A stretch of 64,000 bases of DNA from Lenzites betulinus (Eukaryota > Basidiomycota > Agaricomycetes > Polyporales > Polyporaceae): NCBI GenBank assembly GCA_022264855.1, contig JABYQU010000022.1:124001-188000 (forward strand). The letters run 5' to 3'. The translations under genes were made by a program, and so were the position numbers. Shown in pieces: positions 46,258 through 59,139 of the stretch; position 1 is the first letter of the stretch, and every line of letters begins with the position of its first letter. Under the pieces are notes generated by a model. It did not search any database. It was not told the origin of the DNA and saw nothing but the letters and a program-made list of their open reading frames with translations.

Positions 46258-47419
46258 AGGAGAGGTGCGGACGAAAGGCAGAGTGTAGCCTCGGAGCAGT
46301 GAAGGCTCCTGTATAAGCGATGTAGAGCAATGAGTAATTACCTGATGTTCGTTGTTTCTGCGCGTGTTTGTAGTCCCAATAAATGCGAGCTGAATGGTGC
46401 TAGAGCTAGAAGAAACGAAGGAGAAATGACCCCCGGAGAGCCGAAGTGCAGAAGCTAACTTGCCTAATTGGGGTGTGTTGAGCCAAAGTGAAAGCGCCTA
46501 CTTGCTGAGGCCTGAAGGGCATGGGAAAGCACCAGACTAATGAGATAATGGTATAATCTAGAAGAGATAGGCAATATATTAGTAAAAACAATAGATAGCA
46601 GCATTCCCCGGCGGACCTGCCTAGGCAGGTCTCAGGGGGTCCTTGGTCTCTTACCGGCCATTGTAAGGGGGACAGACAGTAACTGATGCAATATGCTGCA
46701 TGGAGTTCAACAGTAAATGATGCATTATTCCTATAACAGCTGCTGGCCAAATACACCTTAGTGCAGAACCAACCAAGCCGCTGTGCAAAATTGAGAAATG
46801 CTAGATCATCAGGGTGTGACTTCTGGAGATCCTCAACAAGGCACTCCTCCTCAACGTGTTGTAGTCCGGTGTTCTTGAGAGTCGCCCCAATGGGGCTCTT
46901 GTTGAGCCCGCCAATTGAGACGACTCCACCGCTGGTACTTGCGCTCTCCCGGTCCTCTTGATCCACGTCGCTGGTTTGATTGTGGATGGCATGGGCATAT
47001 GTACAAGTGACCCATCAAGAACCTGCAGTATTGATGAGCCGTTTGTAGTCGGCCATACCCCATTTCGTGCTGAGAGCGGTGTTGCTGGCTGCAGCTACTA
47101 TGGGGTTCTTGGGGACACACTGAACCGTTTGGATGGGCTCAGTCAGGGGAACAAAGTATGGGGAGGGGAGCTCACCTTGGGCTTCCCAGGTCTCCCCCTG
47201 CACGTTCTTGTGTGTTTAAGCAGAGGCGGCCTCCTCCGTCGAGGTCTGCTTGCTCTTCGAGACTAGTTTGCGCAATTTGGACAGCATTTTCTCAAAGTTG
47301 GAGGTATCTAATGGCAAGCAGGTGATCAAACCGATGCGTTAGAGTTGATACAAAACAAATAATACTCAAAAAATGTGAGGACACCCCAAGACTCCAAGAC
47401 AGCCTGCAGGCATTGAGCA
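46258..47419. other. Region upstream of the transposase, with coding-like relic fragments
   Basis: Positions 46258-46500 should hold the transposase promoter. On the minus strand between 47310 and 46740, frames interrupted by stops keep protein-like pieces (for example MLSKLRKLVSKSKQTSTEE, PYFVPLTEPIQTVQ and GGVVSIGGLNKSPIGATL). They may be exons of one dead gene of unknown family. No intact gene is present. Confidence 0.35.
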
Positions 47420-49080
47420 GTGAAGAGCCTTTGAACCTATCTGATTACACTGATGTACATTACCAAAATGTGAAGCTACAATACTATATCTGTGCATATC
47501 ACAGTATCATTGTGTGTATAGAGTAGAAAGCATCATTTGATATTACAACAGGAGAAATGGTGAGTAATAGTGATTTCAATAGCACATCACATCTGCATTT
47601 GTACTACCCTGGCATTAATACGGACATTTCAAGCATGTTTTGGCCTCATGCAGTAGGCAGTGGCTGGTAATGACATAGGTCACAATATGTGACTCTGTCA
47701 CTTATGCACACTGATAAAGCCATCTGATCTGGTTAACAGGCCCCTAGAGGGGCTAGTACAATCTAGAAAGATATCACAATCATCAAATTTGGTCAAAATT
47801 TGGGCAAGATAGGGTCTGCAGTAGATCTGGTGCAAACAGGAACATACAGATAGGCATGCCAACGCGAACCAGTGTTGGCGTGCCAATCTGTATGTACATG
47901 TTTGTTCTGAGATAAGATCTAGCCCCAAGACAGACATGTATCCCATGTGTATGAGCCATTTGTTGCACAAGGTATGGACTACTATATACCATTAGAAAGC
48001 TATGGCTGACGGGAATGCAATGGCAGTGGTGATGTAGTGAAAGAAGCGGAGTTCACATCAGAAATAGCAAATTATAGTAGCTAGTACATTAAAAAAGCGG
48101 TAAAATCGTGTTTTCTCCCTTGAATGCTTATCAATATATCATGTGTCATATATGCACAGATTGTGCTCATTCATGCGCACCTACTGGTACTATTTCCATA
48201 ATAATCAGACTATTATTTGGCTTAATATACCGGTTTTGCCATCATTTTGAGCTCTACCTATGGAAAATGCTCTGGGCTCCAGGCACAAGTCATGCACACT
48301 GGCAAGAAGGACAGGTGCTCATGGGACTTGGAAATAATCACAGGATGGCCAAAAACACTGTTCAGAATTTTTCAGAGCAGGGCTTTGGCCATTTTGCACA
48401 TATTATATATCCCCAGGAAGGTAGAGCCCAGCTCTATTCAATGGTAGTAGTCAGAAAGGCATCTGATATACTTATCAATCATCGGTAATGAAATACTCCC
48501 CTAAACACTGGCCATTCCATATGGATTTGCTTCAGAGACAGCTGTAAAACAGCAACATGCTAGTAAAGTCTGTTTGCTTGTGTTTATATTAGTAGAATAA
48601 ACTCTTTGAGTATATGCTGATACTTCTTAATTGTCTACTGGTATAAGCACTATAAGCACACTAAAGTGGCTCATATATAGGTATCAATGAGTTGTAACAG
48701 AACATAGCTAGTAGTTGTGGTATAGAATGATCAATAGGCCTAAGTGGCAGAGATGTAGCTGCCCAAGTGGAGTGCTGTGTGAGCTAGGGTTAGACAAGTG
48801 CCTGAGTGTTCAGCTTGGGACTATACCAAGGCTACAAAGTCACTAGCACAGCATGGCAGAGGAACTAGATGCTAACCCTAAAGTTTCTAATGGATTAGGA
48901 CCCTAACCCTAGGTCCATTAGAACAGGTTCTATGTGGCATCTGTTCTAAATATAGTCAAAAGCTATTAGGATTTGAATGTTTTTTCTCATGTACATTAAT
49001 CTGTATTTTATCAGTTGGCTGAAATATAGCCCTCTATAAAACAATTTTTTTCCTCAGTAATCATAATACATAAGGGTATT
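47420..49080 (-). repeat. R1 repeat, copy B (inverted relative to copy A), without the nested insertion
   Basis: Reverse-complement match of 33385-36655 over its whole length. It provides the empty site for the CACTA-like insertion: near 48448 the sequence reads straight through ctattcaatggtagtagtca. It contains the telomere-like ccctaaccctagg at 48902, also present in copy A, and the diverged hairpin near 47870. Confidence 0.7.
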
Positions 49081-49709
49081 GAGGTAATCTGATTAGATGT
49101 TGAGTTACAATATGGGAATTCCCATACAAAAATTGTCTTGTTATATAGAGCGCCCATACCTAAGATGTATCCTCACTGCCAAAGTCTAAGATTAGCCATG
49201 TATTGGAGGAAGCTGTGCCAATGTTTCAAGTTGATAAAGTGTTCTACTGCTGGCTCACACAATGATCTGTGCAACAGCCAAGGACACTTGCTTTGCCTTG
49301 CAGTATCACTAGATACCACACAAGCGGTACTGGCTCCTGCATGCCCTGTACTGAGGTCTAGCCCAAGGGAAACCCTGAGCATATTGTGTATTCACTACTA
49401 TGTACAACTCAAATGGTGCAATCTTGCAATCCAGCAGACAGTGCAGACATCAAATATGTAATGTTCAAGCTAATGCTATGGTCTGATGATGCAACCTATG
49501 GCCTGCTGAAGCCGGAATGGTACAGGTAGGCGCAGCGGAGCAGGCTGAGGCACAGCCGTTGCAAGTGATCACACGCTCTAGACCACAGGTGAGGCCGCGG
49601 CTGAGTTGTGGGCGTCTGATGGCAGTGGTTGCAGCAGGAGTCTGGTTGCGCAACCAGCTAATCGTGGACATTGTTAGGCAGGCCACCTGGTATTCTCCAT
49701 GTATATATT
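49081..49709. other. Intergenic relic DNA
   Basis: No gene or repeat boundary recognised. A 85-codon frame at 49517-49774 runs into the FB-1 element and is not supported. Confidence 0.35.
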
Positions 49710-49718
49710 CAGCTGCTG

Positions 49719-52096
49719 TTGTAGGAATGATACATCAGGAACCGGCTAATGGCGTGCACCGCGATACAAATTAAACCGGCTGGTTTCGTGATGTATCACG
49801 AAACCTCCGGAACCTCCGAAAAGGGCCCCGGTACCTTCCTAATAAGGCAGGTAGCCCCGGGGAGGCCTGTTATCTCCCCAGAGATAACAGATATGTCCAG
49901 ATCTGGCTGATTGTGTTCTTATCTCCTTAGATTGACTTCTTATCTCATCTCCCTGACCTCTCCCTAGCCTCAATAGCCTCGCTATCTGGGCGCTTATTTT
50001 GCGTTTTGGTGCGCACATACACCTCCTTCCTCCCCCCCTGGCTCACTCAGTTTCTACCCAATCAGGCTCTATGTAGGCTTGTTCCAAACGCGTTTTAAAG
50101 GCTAAAAATTGTACATAGGTTTCAAAAGACACAGGTAAGTACTCACATATGCAATATAGGTACTACTAGGGCGATCAAAGCGACGCAAAATGGGCAATAG
50201 CTCGACCGTTTTGCGTTGTGCAGATGCGCGCAAGGGCTCCCTAGAATCATGCGTGCAGCGCAGTTCTAACGCGCCCTTGCGCGCTCAAAACGGCCCAGGC
50301 GTTCCCGAGGTATGCACTCTCCTCCCAGACAGCAGCACACCTGGGAGCATCTGGGCCATTTCTCCTCCAATACCCGTCGGACAGCCCTGATATTTTATCT
50401 GCAGATGCTCTACCACTATCAAGACACACTGGCATAGTTAAACACCCAAACTGGAGGGCTTTCAAGACGTCCTAAAGCCACTTTCAGAACATATCCCCCC
50501 TCCTTCCCTTCGCTTTTCCTTCTCCATCCTGCACAGCTGCGCCAGCGCTCTCTACACCTACATATGTATTCCACACACATTCCTGTATATACAAGATCTC
50601 AGGATGCCTCGACCTAAAATGAATACCATATTCGCATTTTTCATTCCCCAAAGCCTGCCCTGTGGTCGCCCTACATATCTAGATTGCATCATAGAAATAC
50701 CTAGGACATGTAGCTACAGTATGTAGCTCTCCAATGCAAAAAGAATGATGACAATCGCTGAAGAAACAAATGAGATATTAGTTTTAGACTGATAGTGTAC
50801 CTACTTTATGCTTACCAGTGCCCCGGTGCTGTGAGACGCGTCTCACACTGTCTTGCAGTATACAGCTGTGCAGTAACACAGTCTACTCACCTCAGACACA
50901 TCTCATGTAGCTCGCTCATTTCTCCGCCAAATATTATGATCCAAGCTGTGTTCTGTGCGTATTTCTGACGTGGATACAATGGTATAGTTTATTTTATTAT
51001 TGCTTGCCTGGATCATTTACTATGAAGCATTCCATACCCACACTGATAAGGGACTAGCAGCATGAGTTTGGCGCCGATTACAATATGGAAGGCGTCGTTA
51101 GATGCGGGTATTCTGGAGGAACACATTGAAAGAAGAACCAACAGGATAGCATCAGTGGTTACAAAGATATTGAGGTTTCAGTCTGCATATGAGTCCATAG
51201 TCGCTTTTTTGTACTTCAGGAAGTTCTGCATGCATTTAGGGGCTGTAAAGCGGTGGGAAAATATATTGTATGTGTCCAGTAACATGTGGGGTATGTATAA
51301 CAAGTTACAGGGCTGTATGCATGGATGGAAAAGGGGGAGTGGAGGCCCTGGGTGGGTGGCCACAGCACACCCTCCCTGGCTCAAATCATAGTCTACAAAA
51401 GCACAGAATGTACTTCAATACATTAGTACAAGGTGTACACAAATTTGGAGAGAGGTTTGTTAAGTATTGAAGGAGAAATAGCCCAGGTGCTCTCAGGTAT
51501 GCTGCTCTCTGGGAGGAGAGCACATAACGCAGGAACGCCTGGGTCGTTTTGCGCGTGCAAGGGCTCGTTAGAACCGCGCTGCACGCACGGTTCTAACACG
51601 TCCTTTTGCGCATCTGCGCGACGCCAAACGGGCGAGCTATCGCCCGTTTTATGTCGCTATGATCGCCCTACTAGTACCTATACTGCATATGTAAGTACTT
51701 ACCTGTGCCCTTTGAAACCTATGTACGATTTTTTGCCCTGAAAACGCCTTTTGAACAAGCCATAGTAGAGGTGCAACAGATGAGAACTGAGTAAGCTAGC
51801 AGAGGAGGATGTGCGCACCAAAACGCAAAATAAGCGCCCAGATAACGAGGCTATTGAGGCCAGGGAGATGAGATAAGAAGTCAATCTAAAGAGATAAGAC
51901 ATAATCAGCCTTATCTGGACATATCTGTTATCTCTGGGGAGATAACAGGCCTCCCCGGGGCTACCTGCCTTATTAGGAAGGTACCGGGGCCCTTTTCGGA
52001 GGTTCCGGAGGTTTCGTGATACATCACGAAACCAGCCGGTTTAATTTGTATCGCGGTGCATGCCATTAGCCGGTTCCTGATGTATCAGGACTACAT
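49719..52096. mobile_element. FB-1: foldback-like element with long inverted arms
   Basis: About 2378 bp. The left end reads TTGTAGGAATGATACATCAG after CAGCTGCTG (49710-49718). The right end is the inverted form, followed by CAGATG (52097-52102). The arms (about 49719-50380 and 51465-52096) match each other in reverse complement, including gtttcgtgatgtatcacgaaac, the tgttatctc/gagataaca hairpin and the ccccggggaggcc block. The spacer (50390-51460) shows no convincing gene. Inside the left arm a 12-bp stem (50226-50237 with 50273-50284) encloses an AGAA/TTCT stem; the right arm has its counterpart at about 51558-51620. No transposase is present. Confidence 0.8.
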
Positions 52097-52102
52097 CAGA
52101 TG

Positions 52103-52540
52103 GTGATATATTCCTGGTTCCATAGTTCTCGGGATCCAAGCAACCCCCACCCCTCAGATTTCATAGAAAAGGCTCTCATATCTAACTGAAACTATGACTG
52201 TGACTGTGACTGCGACAGCAACTGCAAACTGTGAACTGCGATCATGAGCTGCATCAAACCAAACTGCGGCTGCAACCAGCCGGCCCCCCTCCTGCTCCCA
52301 ACCTTGCTAGCAATTGCGACTGTGTTGCGACCAAGCAAGTGTGCAACCACCTCTCCGTTTCTTTCTGCAATATTGGGTTGCTGCAATCTGCAACATCCCC
52401 CGCAGACCTAGTAAAGGGAAAATTGGCCCTTACTTGCAGAACCATCCCCCTTCCCGGCACTACACCTCGACCTCGTCCCCTGGGCCCTCAGCCACCCGTT
52501 TATCCTGCTGTTATAGCAGGTTTCAGTGCATCACTGACAC
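52103..52540. other. Spacer with a short microsatellite
   Basis: Positions 52189-52225 carry about four copies of a tgactg/tgtgac hexamer. The rest is unremarkable sequence leading into the Plavaka relic. Confidence 0.4.
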
Positions 52541-52544
52541 AATG

Positions 52545-54200
52545 CACCTCACTCAGTTCAGTTTGGCATCACTGTGGCCAATATACCTCTATCTCAGCAA
52601 CCTATCCAAGTATATCTGTAGCATGCCAACAGAATTTGCAATACACCCTCTTGCTTACATTTCTGAGGTAAGAGTGATTTGATTTAACTGCACTTCTCTG
52701 CTCATGAATCATTTACAGCTTTCAGATCTTCTTTCTGAGTCTTCTGTCCAGGAGTATGAAGTGTTTCCCTCAAAGGACATGCTCACATTCTGCAAATGCA
52801 GGCTCATGAGCAAGATATGGCTCCTCTTGCTTGACAAAGAGTTTATAGCTGCATATAAGGATGGTATGCTGGTTACTTGTGGGGACAGTGTTGTCCACTG
52901 TCTCTTCCTGCAGATAATCTTATATTTGGTAGACAACCCCAAGAAGTATGATTCTGATGCTGATGCAGCTGACTCACTTCCTTGCACAGATTTCTGCTCA
53001 CAGCCCTCAAGCCGCTGTCAACACACACATGCCCATGCTACATTATCACCAGAGACTAACTCCATGAAGCTGGAACACCTCAGCATGCTCAACAACAAGC
53101 AGATAAGCAGCTCAACACACTAGTCATTTGCAGAAAGATCCAGCATGCATGCAATCTCATGTTCAAGAAGGGCCATTCATTAAAGAGCAAGCACATGGGG
53201 GAGCTACTTGATGATAAGTTACTCAATCCAGTCTAGGTATGTGCTGTCCTCTGCCTTATTATCTGTAATTAATATGCACACAGTTTACACCCAAGAGGTA
53301 CAAATTTTTCATGCCCAGTTTAATACACAAATTTGAGTTTGGTATGTGGAAGGGCACATTCATCCACCTGTGTTTGCTGGTGGCTCAGGGCGGTGCAACA
53401 GTAGGGGGAATCTGACCAACAGTAAGCACCACCTCCTCCACCCACCATGCTGATAGCTAACACCAAGCAGAATGTATGCATTGCCCACTTTTGGGCAGGA
53501 CAAGATCTGCAAATTCTGGGAAAATGTGAGCTTATGCAAGCAGCTCGCTGCATGTGATTATGAAGACTTTCTTGTTATAGGCACTTGTTTCTGGCCTTCC
53601 GACACACACACACACTGACACATATTACTCTCAGGTTATGCTGCTAGTTTTTGAGGGCCTCATGCCCCTTGAAGATAACCAGATAGTGGCCAACATGCTG
53701 TTCAAGCTCACTAAGTGGCATGCACTTGCCAAGCTCTGACTTCACACTAAAGTCATGATAAAGATCTTTTATGCTGCAATAGTGCATATTACCAAGACTA
53801 TACATTATTTTGTGAATACAACAAGTGATGCCTAGGAGGCCATCAAGCTGCCTAAGGAAACTGACACACATGTCTGTCACAATGAGCTGAAGACAAGTGG
53901 TGTGATACCCAATCAGACATGTAAGACAGTGATCTTCAATGTCCTCAACACATACAAATTTCACAGCTTGCCAGATTACCCGGATTCCATTGAGGAGACA
54001 AGCATTGGCAACAATAGCAATACATAAGTAGTGAGGGCCATACCCTTGACTAGCAGATGGCAATGCTTATGACTCATAGTGTGAACTCAAACACCAGCAT
54101 GTCAAGTGATACTATGCATGGATGAACAATAACAGGTTCATGGTGCAGATAGCAAAACATCAGCAACATGCCGCAATCATGTGCAAGCTTTGAAAACATG
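52545..54200 (+). pseudogene. Plavaka-type transposase relic
   Basis: Decayed copy of the Plavaka transposase family, abundant in agaricomycetes and related to CACTA-type elements. Pieces appear in the family order with many stops and frame changes: LASLWPIYLYLSNLSKYI (52563), MSKIWLLLLDKEFIAAYKDG (52810), CKTVIFNVLNTYKFHSLPDY (53920) and, between them, FEGLMPLEDNQIVANMLFKL with TKWHALAKL (53650). In intact members these correspond to SLWP-YLYFGNLSKY, the leader of the catalytic core, and the C-terminal helical part with NTYKLHSLGDY. The remainder to about 54400 is too decayed to assign. The relic is far older than the copia insertion, judging by the number of breaks. Confidence 0.75.
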
Positions 54201-54404
54201 ACAACTATGTACCATATTGCAAACACTAGCATCAGGACCACCTTGTGCACGCATGGGTTCCTGACATGGCTCACTCAGTGTATCAGGAGAATTTGGGTTT
54301 GCTATGTAAGTCTCTATAGCATATGTAGCCCCCATCATCTTGTAGACAACCCCAAGTTACCGAGGCTATATACTTTGATTGGTCAGCTATGGAGACGTCT
54401 ATAG

Positions 54405-54812
54405 ATTAGGCAGAAGTCTATGTATATCTCCCATAGTGCTGTGGTAGATGTACCATAGCACCATTGTAGGCTTATATAAAGAGGCAGTAAATACCATAGA
54501 CTCAGATAGCACACAGACACGCAATATGGATACATATTTGCGAGGACATATGTGTATTTCGGGGCTCACAGGGCGGGTCACAGCTTGCACATGCAGGCCT
54601 ACAGTGTTGTTCTAAGGTATGATAAAAGATCTAATTGCGGCCACCATGAGGGCAACACAGCACTGAGACACTTCAGCCATCTGACTCCTCTGCGGCCTGT
54701 GCAGCAATATTGAGTTGCAGGTATTCACAAGTGGCATCCAAAAGGTCCATGGGTGGCATGACCTCAGGGGGGAGGGGGGGGCTTCAAGAGGCACATCTGT
54801 ATGTTGAATTCA
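54405..54812. other. Spacer before the half FB copy
   Basis: No gene recognised. AT-rich at first, with a G-rich run (54768-54781). It ends in attcacagctgctg, the same triplet context that precedes FB-1. Confidence 0.35.
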
Positions 54813-54821
54813 CAGCTGCTG

Positions 54822-55872
54822 TTGTAGGAATGATACATCAGCAGCCGGCTAATGGCATGCGCTGCAATACAAATTAAACCGGCTGGTTTCGTGATGTATC
54901 ATGAAACCACCAAAACCTCCGGAAAGGGCTCTGGGACCTTCCTAATTAGGTAGGTAGCCCCAGGGAGGCCTGTTATTCCCCCAGAGATAACAGATATGTC
55001 CAGATCTGGCTGATCATGTTCTTATCTTTTTAGATTAACTTCTTATCTCATCTCCCTGGCCTCAATAGCCTCGCTATCTGGGTGCTTATTTTGCGTTTTG
55101 GTGCCCTCCTCCTCCTCCTTCCTCTACCCCTAGCTCACTCAGTTTTCACTCAATCAGGCTGTATTTAGGCTTATTATAAACACATTTCTGAGGCAAAACA
55201 TTGTACATAGGTTTCAAAAGGAACAGGTAAGTACTCACACATGCAGTATAGGTACTAGTAGGGCCATCAAAGTGACACAAAACGAGCAATATTGTGCCCA
55301 TTTTGTGTTGCGTGCAAAACGACCTAGGTGTTTCTGAGTTATGCGCTCTTCTCCCAGAGAGCAGCACACCTAGGAATATCTGGGCCATTTCTCCTCCAAT
55401 ACCTGTTGGACCACCCTGATATTGTAACTGCAGATGCTCTACCACTATCAAGACACAATGGCATAGTTAACACTCCCAATTGGAGGGCTTTCAAGACTTC
55501 ATATAGCCACCTTCAGAACATATCCCTCCCCCTCCCCCTTGCTTTTCCTTCTCCCTCCTGCACACCTGCACCAGTGCTCTTTATATCTGTCTATATACTA
55601 CGTATGCATGCATGTATGTACAAAATCTCAGGGTGCCTCAACCCAAAATGAATAACATATTCACATATTCCATTCTTCAATGCCTGCCCTGTGGGTGCCC
55701 TACATATCCAGCTTTTGTCATACAAACACCTAGGACATGTAGTGATGATATATAGCAATATAATGCAAAAGAAACAATGCCAATCGCTGAAGGTACAAAT
55801 GAGATATTGGTTGTAGACTAATAGTGTACCTACATACTTTATGCTTCCCAGTGCCCCAGTGCTGTGAGACGC
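54822..55872 (+). mobile_element. FB half copy: left arm and part of spacer only
   Basis: Begins TTGTAGGAATGATACATCAG after CAGCTGCTG (54813-54821) and follows the left arm and spacer of FB-1 (49719 to about 50838) with roughly 85 percent identity up to gtgctgtgagacgc. The match then stops and unrelated, very GC-rich DNA begins. The right arm is missing, so this is a truncated copy. CpG sites kept in FB-1 are often TpG or CpA here. Confidence 0.75.
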
Positions 55873-56858
55873 TGATACGGTAAGAAGTGCTCTGACGGCC
55901 GATAGCCGGGAGGTAGAGGACGTCTAGATGTGTGATGAAGGGGAGTAAGGTCTCGAGCTCCCTAGGTCCGCTCGTAGGCCTGGCTGTGTGTTATTCGCGC
56001 GCGGACAGGAGGGATGCCTCTCGCACACAGTGCGGGATCGCGCGCGTACTTGTGTTAGAAGAGGGCGCGCGCGGGGATAGGCCTAGTAACGCAACGCGCG
56101 CGGGAATAATCGTAACGCTCGCAGTTAGCCTCGAGGCTTCGCAACGCAGTACGCACGCAGTGACACGTCGGGGACACAGAAATAACGCAGTATACGCAAT
56201 TGACAGTACGCTGTCACAGCGGAGAGGTCTCCAGTTGCCCTGCCTTGACCAGGGGAAGTTGTTGCACGTCGAGAAGCGCGAGGGACACGTTCCCAGCAGT
56301 TGAGAGTGTAAGGGGTGGATTGTCTGGGGGGTTCGAATGCCCCGAAATGACTATGTACAAGAATACCCGCAGGCTGAATCAAAACACGTGCTACCATACT
56401 GAAGATAAGCGGAAACCGGGCCCGGGACGCCTCGCGCGCCGGGCGCCCCCGCCGCGCGCGATACGACTCCTCGCCCGCCTCGTGCGCGCGCCACTGATGC
56501 GCCCAGCGGACCTGCGCGCGCGAGCGGCTAGGGCAGAGGGCTCTGGATAGCGACAGGCAGTGCGCGCGCTGTGGTGGAGTGCCCCGCGCGCATCTTGACG
56601 TTGCGCTCGATGTGCTTCGCGCACTGTGCACGCGACGTAGGGGGTACCAAGGTGTGCGGTGAGCTCCGCGCGCGCTGTGGCTGGCGTGCGCGCGCGAGGA
56701 CAGAAAAGGGGGTTTTCTGGCTTGGAACGTCTGTGGAGCGTATCATCTCCCCCCCACTAAAATCTTGACCGTCCTCGGTCAACGCGATCGATGCTAGAGG
56801 CCCACGGGAGTATAAAAGGGAGATGGGGTAGAGGATAGGGGCCGACCTCGCCACTACC
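55873..56858. other. GCGCGC-rich intergenic region and promoter of the 56859 gene
   Basis: Composition changes abruptly to very GC-rich DNA with many GCGCGC runs. No supportable gene was found. The downstream gene has a TATA box at 56811-56817 (tataaaa) 42 nt before its ATG, and the segment 56450-56810 is the likely upstream control region. Confidence 0.45.
56811..56817 (+). promoter_or_regulatory. TATA box of the 56859 gene
   Basis: tataaaa, 42 nt upstream of the start codon, in an otherwise GC-rich setting. It fixes the start region and supports the reality of the short gene downstream. Confidence 0.6.
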
Positions 56859-57511
56859 ATGAGCATGACACTAGAACAGCTTTTGCAAGTCGGTGTCGAG
56901 CTGCGCAGCCTTCATCCCAATGCCACCCTGCCTAGGATTGACCGCGCGACCAACGCACTGCGCCGGGTTGTTGAGGGAGGACGCGGATCGGAGGAGGGCT
57001 TGCGCGCGGGCATAGTTGCAGTGGTGCGCGCCTTTGTGAGTCGCCTCGCGTTGCCTCCGCGCGCTGTTGCTGACCACGCGCGCAGGAGGCCCACTATATT
57101 GTCTACCCGCGCGGGGCCACGCTTGCGGAGCGCGTAGAGGCCGCCGAGGGTATCGTCGCGGCCATTCCGCCCGAATTTGGGCTCGCGCGCGTCTTTGAGG
57201 ACGAGTTCTACGCCATGCGCACCAGAGTCGCACCGATGATCTTCAACCAGTGGCTGCCGGTTCTCGCGCTGCTAGAGCACCGCGCGCGCGAGTATCGCGA
57301 TGCTCTTGTAGGTCTGCGCGCGCTGGACCCGATGAACGCGCCAACCCCGTCGACCTTGGTTCGCGTCGAAGGACACTTGCAGGACATCCAGGACTTGAAG
57401 CGCGAGCTAAACAACGCCCAGTTCGCCTACGGAGAGGGGGACTTGGACATCTTGGAGAGTAATGACGCCCATGGGGACGCGCGCACGGTTCCGCGGACCG
57501 CGGAAATGTAG
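56859..57511 (+). CDS. Protein of unknown function, 200 residues
   Basis: Two exons, 56859-57035 and 57086-57511, joined by a 50-nt intron (gtgagt...cgcgcag, with a ctgac branch site). Begins MSMTLEQLLQVGVELRSLHP, continues with TLPRIDRATNALRRVVEGG and, after the intron, FEAHYIVYPRGATLAERVEA, RVFEDEFYAMRTRVAPMIFN, and LKRELNNAQFAYGEGDLDI. Mostly helical, with heptad-like spacing near 150-175. No signal peptide, membrane helix or catalytic motif is visible. TATA box and intron support a real gene. The setting is a GCGCGC-rich block next to a gene repeatedly hit by FB elements. I do not recognise the family. Confidence 0.65.
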
Positions 57512-58868
57512 AGGGCTGTGCGCGGTATAGGGAGGAATGGCCGCGCGCAACTGTAGGACACCGAGAACGCAGACTTGGGGAAATAAGCAACGTTTGTGAC
57601 GTCATCCTGGCGCTGAGGGCTGCAGATCCTAGGATTTGCATCCCGGGATGGCTGCTGCATTGTCTGCGTGCCGTTCCCGAGGTCCGGTAAGTCCGTCAGG
57701 GTCGCCCACGAGTCAGGCGCGCGCTTGAGGGCCTCCCGCGCGCGACTCCGAGGAGCGCGCGTATTGCCGCGCGCGTAGCGCCTAAACGCGCGCTCATGCA
57801 GGGTCGCGCGCGAGGTCGCCGCGCTATTGTCCTGGCCTCAGAAAAGGCCTGACCGTCCTTCTTCGCCTTTTCGCCTCTTTTCCTCTTTGCCCCCGCCTCG
57901 CTCGCTTCGCTCACCCGCCTGCCGACCGCCCCTATGCCCGCCCCACCCGTATCCACCCAAACCTGGGGAGGCAAAGACGAGCAACTCGTCCGCGCGCTGG
58001 AGACTGCGATGGCGCCTGTGTGGGATGGGGAGCCCGGGGACGACGCGATCGGCAGCGAGTGCCGCAAGTGGGCCCGCCGCGCCGCGCGCATCCTGGTACG
58101 TTCGCACGCGCTGTTTCCTGCTTCGTTTGCTGACCGGTTCTGTCCTAGGACTCGGCGGGGGAGGCGTGCTGCCCGCCATTCGTCCTCAACTCCCACGCCG
58201 ACGCCGTCTGGACGCGCGTATCCGCGGTGTTCGCGGCCGACGACTCCGAGTGGCCGGGCAGCAGCTGTTGTAACAATGATGCATCAAATCCCGTACGCGC
58301 CCAGGACGCGTTATGCACCACAGGCCGTACGTTAGCGCCTTAAATAAGCGCCCATCTGAGTTACAATATAACCTTCCCAATAAGGCAGTTGACCCCGGCA
58401 AGCCCAACAGGCCCTATTATCACTACTGATAACAGGCGCTTTTTGGTGCACCTTCCCAAAATGGTAAGTACTGATATCTCTTATCTCCTCAGCGCTTGTT
58501 TGATCATATCTGTGTATCTATCTAATCTGTAGGGCGCTTTTTTGGCCATTTCCGGCCTCCTCGGCTAATGGGACCCTAGGTATGCCCCCCCTCCCTTGCT
58601 CTAGCCCGCTCATTTCTTACCCGTTTCACTTCGTTGTTTTTGCATTAGGTGGCGTTTTCCAATGCGATCAAAACGCGCTACGTTTCGCGCCATATAGTGA
58701 GCTACAAAAAGTTTCGAAAAAACGTGTAAATTGGGCGCTTCAGAAACAAATCGGCCCACCGTGGGATGAGTTTGCGTCGCATCGCGGTCGCGCTGGGCGC
58801 GTTAGAACGCGACTGTCAATCGCTTTCTAACGAGTCTAGCGCGACGCAAATCGGACCAGAACCCGTCG

Positions 58869-58902
58869 AGATGTCCTCCTGCCAATGGGCAGGAGGACAT
58901 CT
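58869..58902. repeat. Hairpin in FB-2 left arm
   Basis: Perfect 15-bp stem (agatgtcctcctgcc with its complement) and a 4-nt loop. The corresponding place in the right arm, 60078-60110, keeps an imperfect version. Confidence 0.85.
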
Positions 58903-59104
58903 TGCGATATCTCCCTCAGCTCTGGTTCGTTTTGCTTGGTGTTTGCTGACGATTATACCTGCTAACATCTGCTAATTAGATGTACCATTCGTCTTGCGCA
59001 AAACAAACACAGGGCTGCCCAGGGAAGCGTCCAGTGTTCACCTACTGGGCGCTTCCTTGGGCAATACCTCCACTAGTTCGTGTCCGATTTCCGCGCAAAA
59101 CATG

Positions 59105-59139
59105 CCGTCGGAAAGCGGCTGAATGCAGCTTTCCGACGG
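59105..59139. repeat. Hairpin of the GGAAAGC/GCTTTCC type in FB-2
   Basis: Perfect 12-bp stem ccgtcggaaagc (59105-59116 with 59128-59139) and an 11-nt loop. The same core stem recurs in FB-2 right arm (59829-59892), and twice in FB-3 (62494-62555 and 63191-63257), always flanked by tttgcgtcgc-like arms. Confidence 0.85.
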
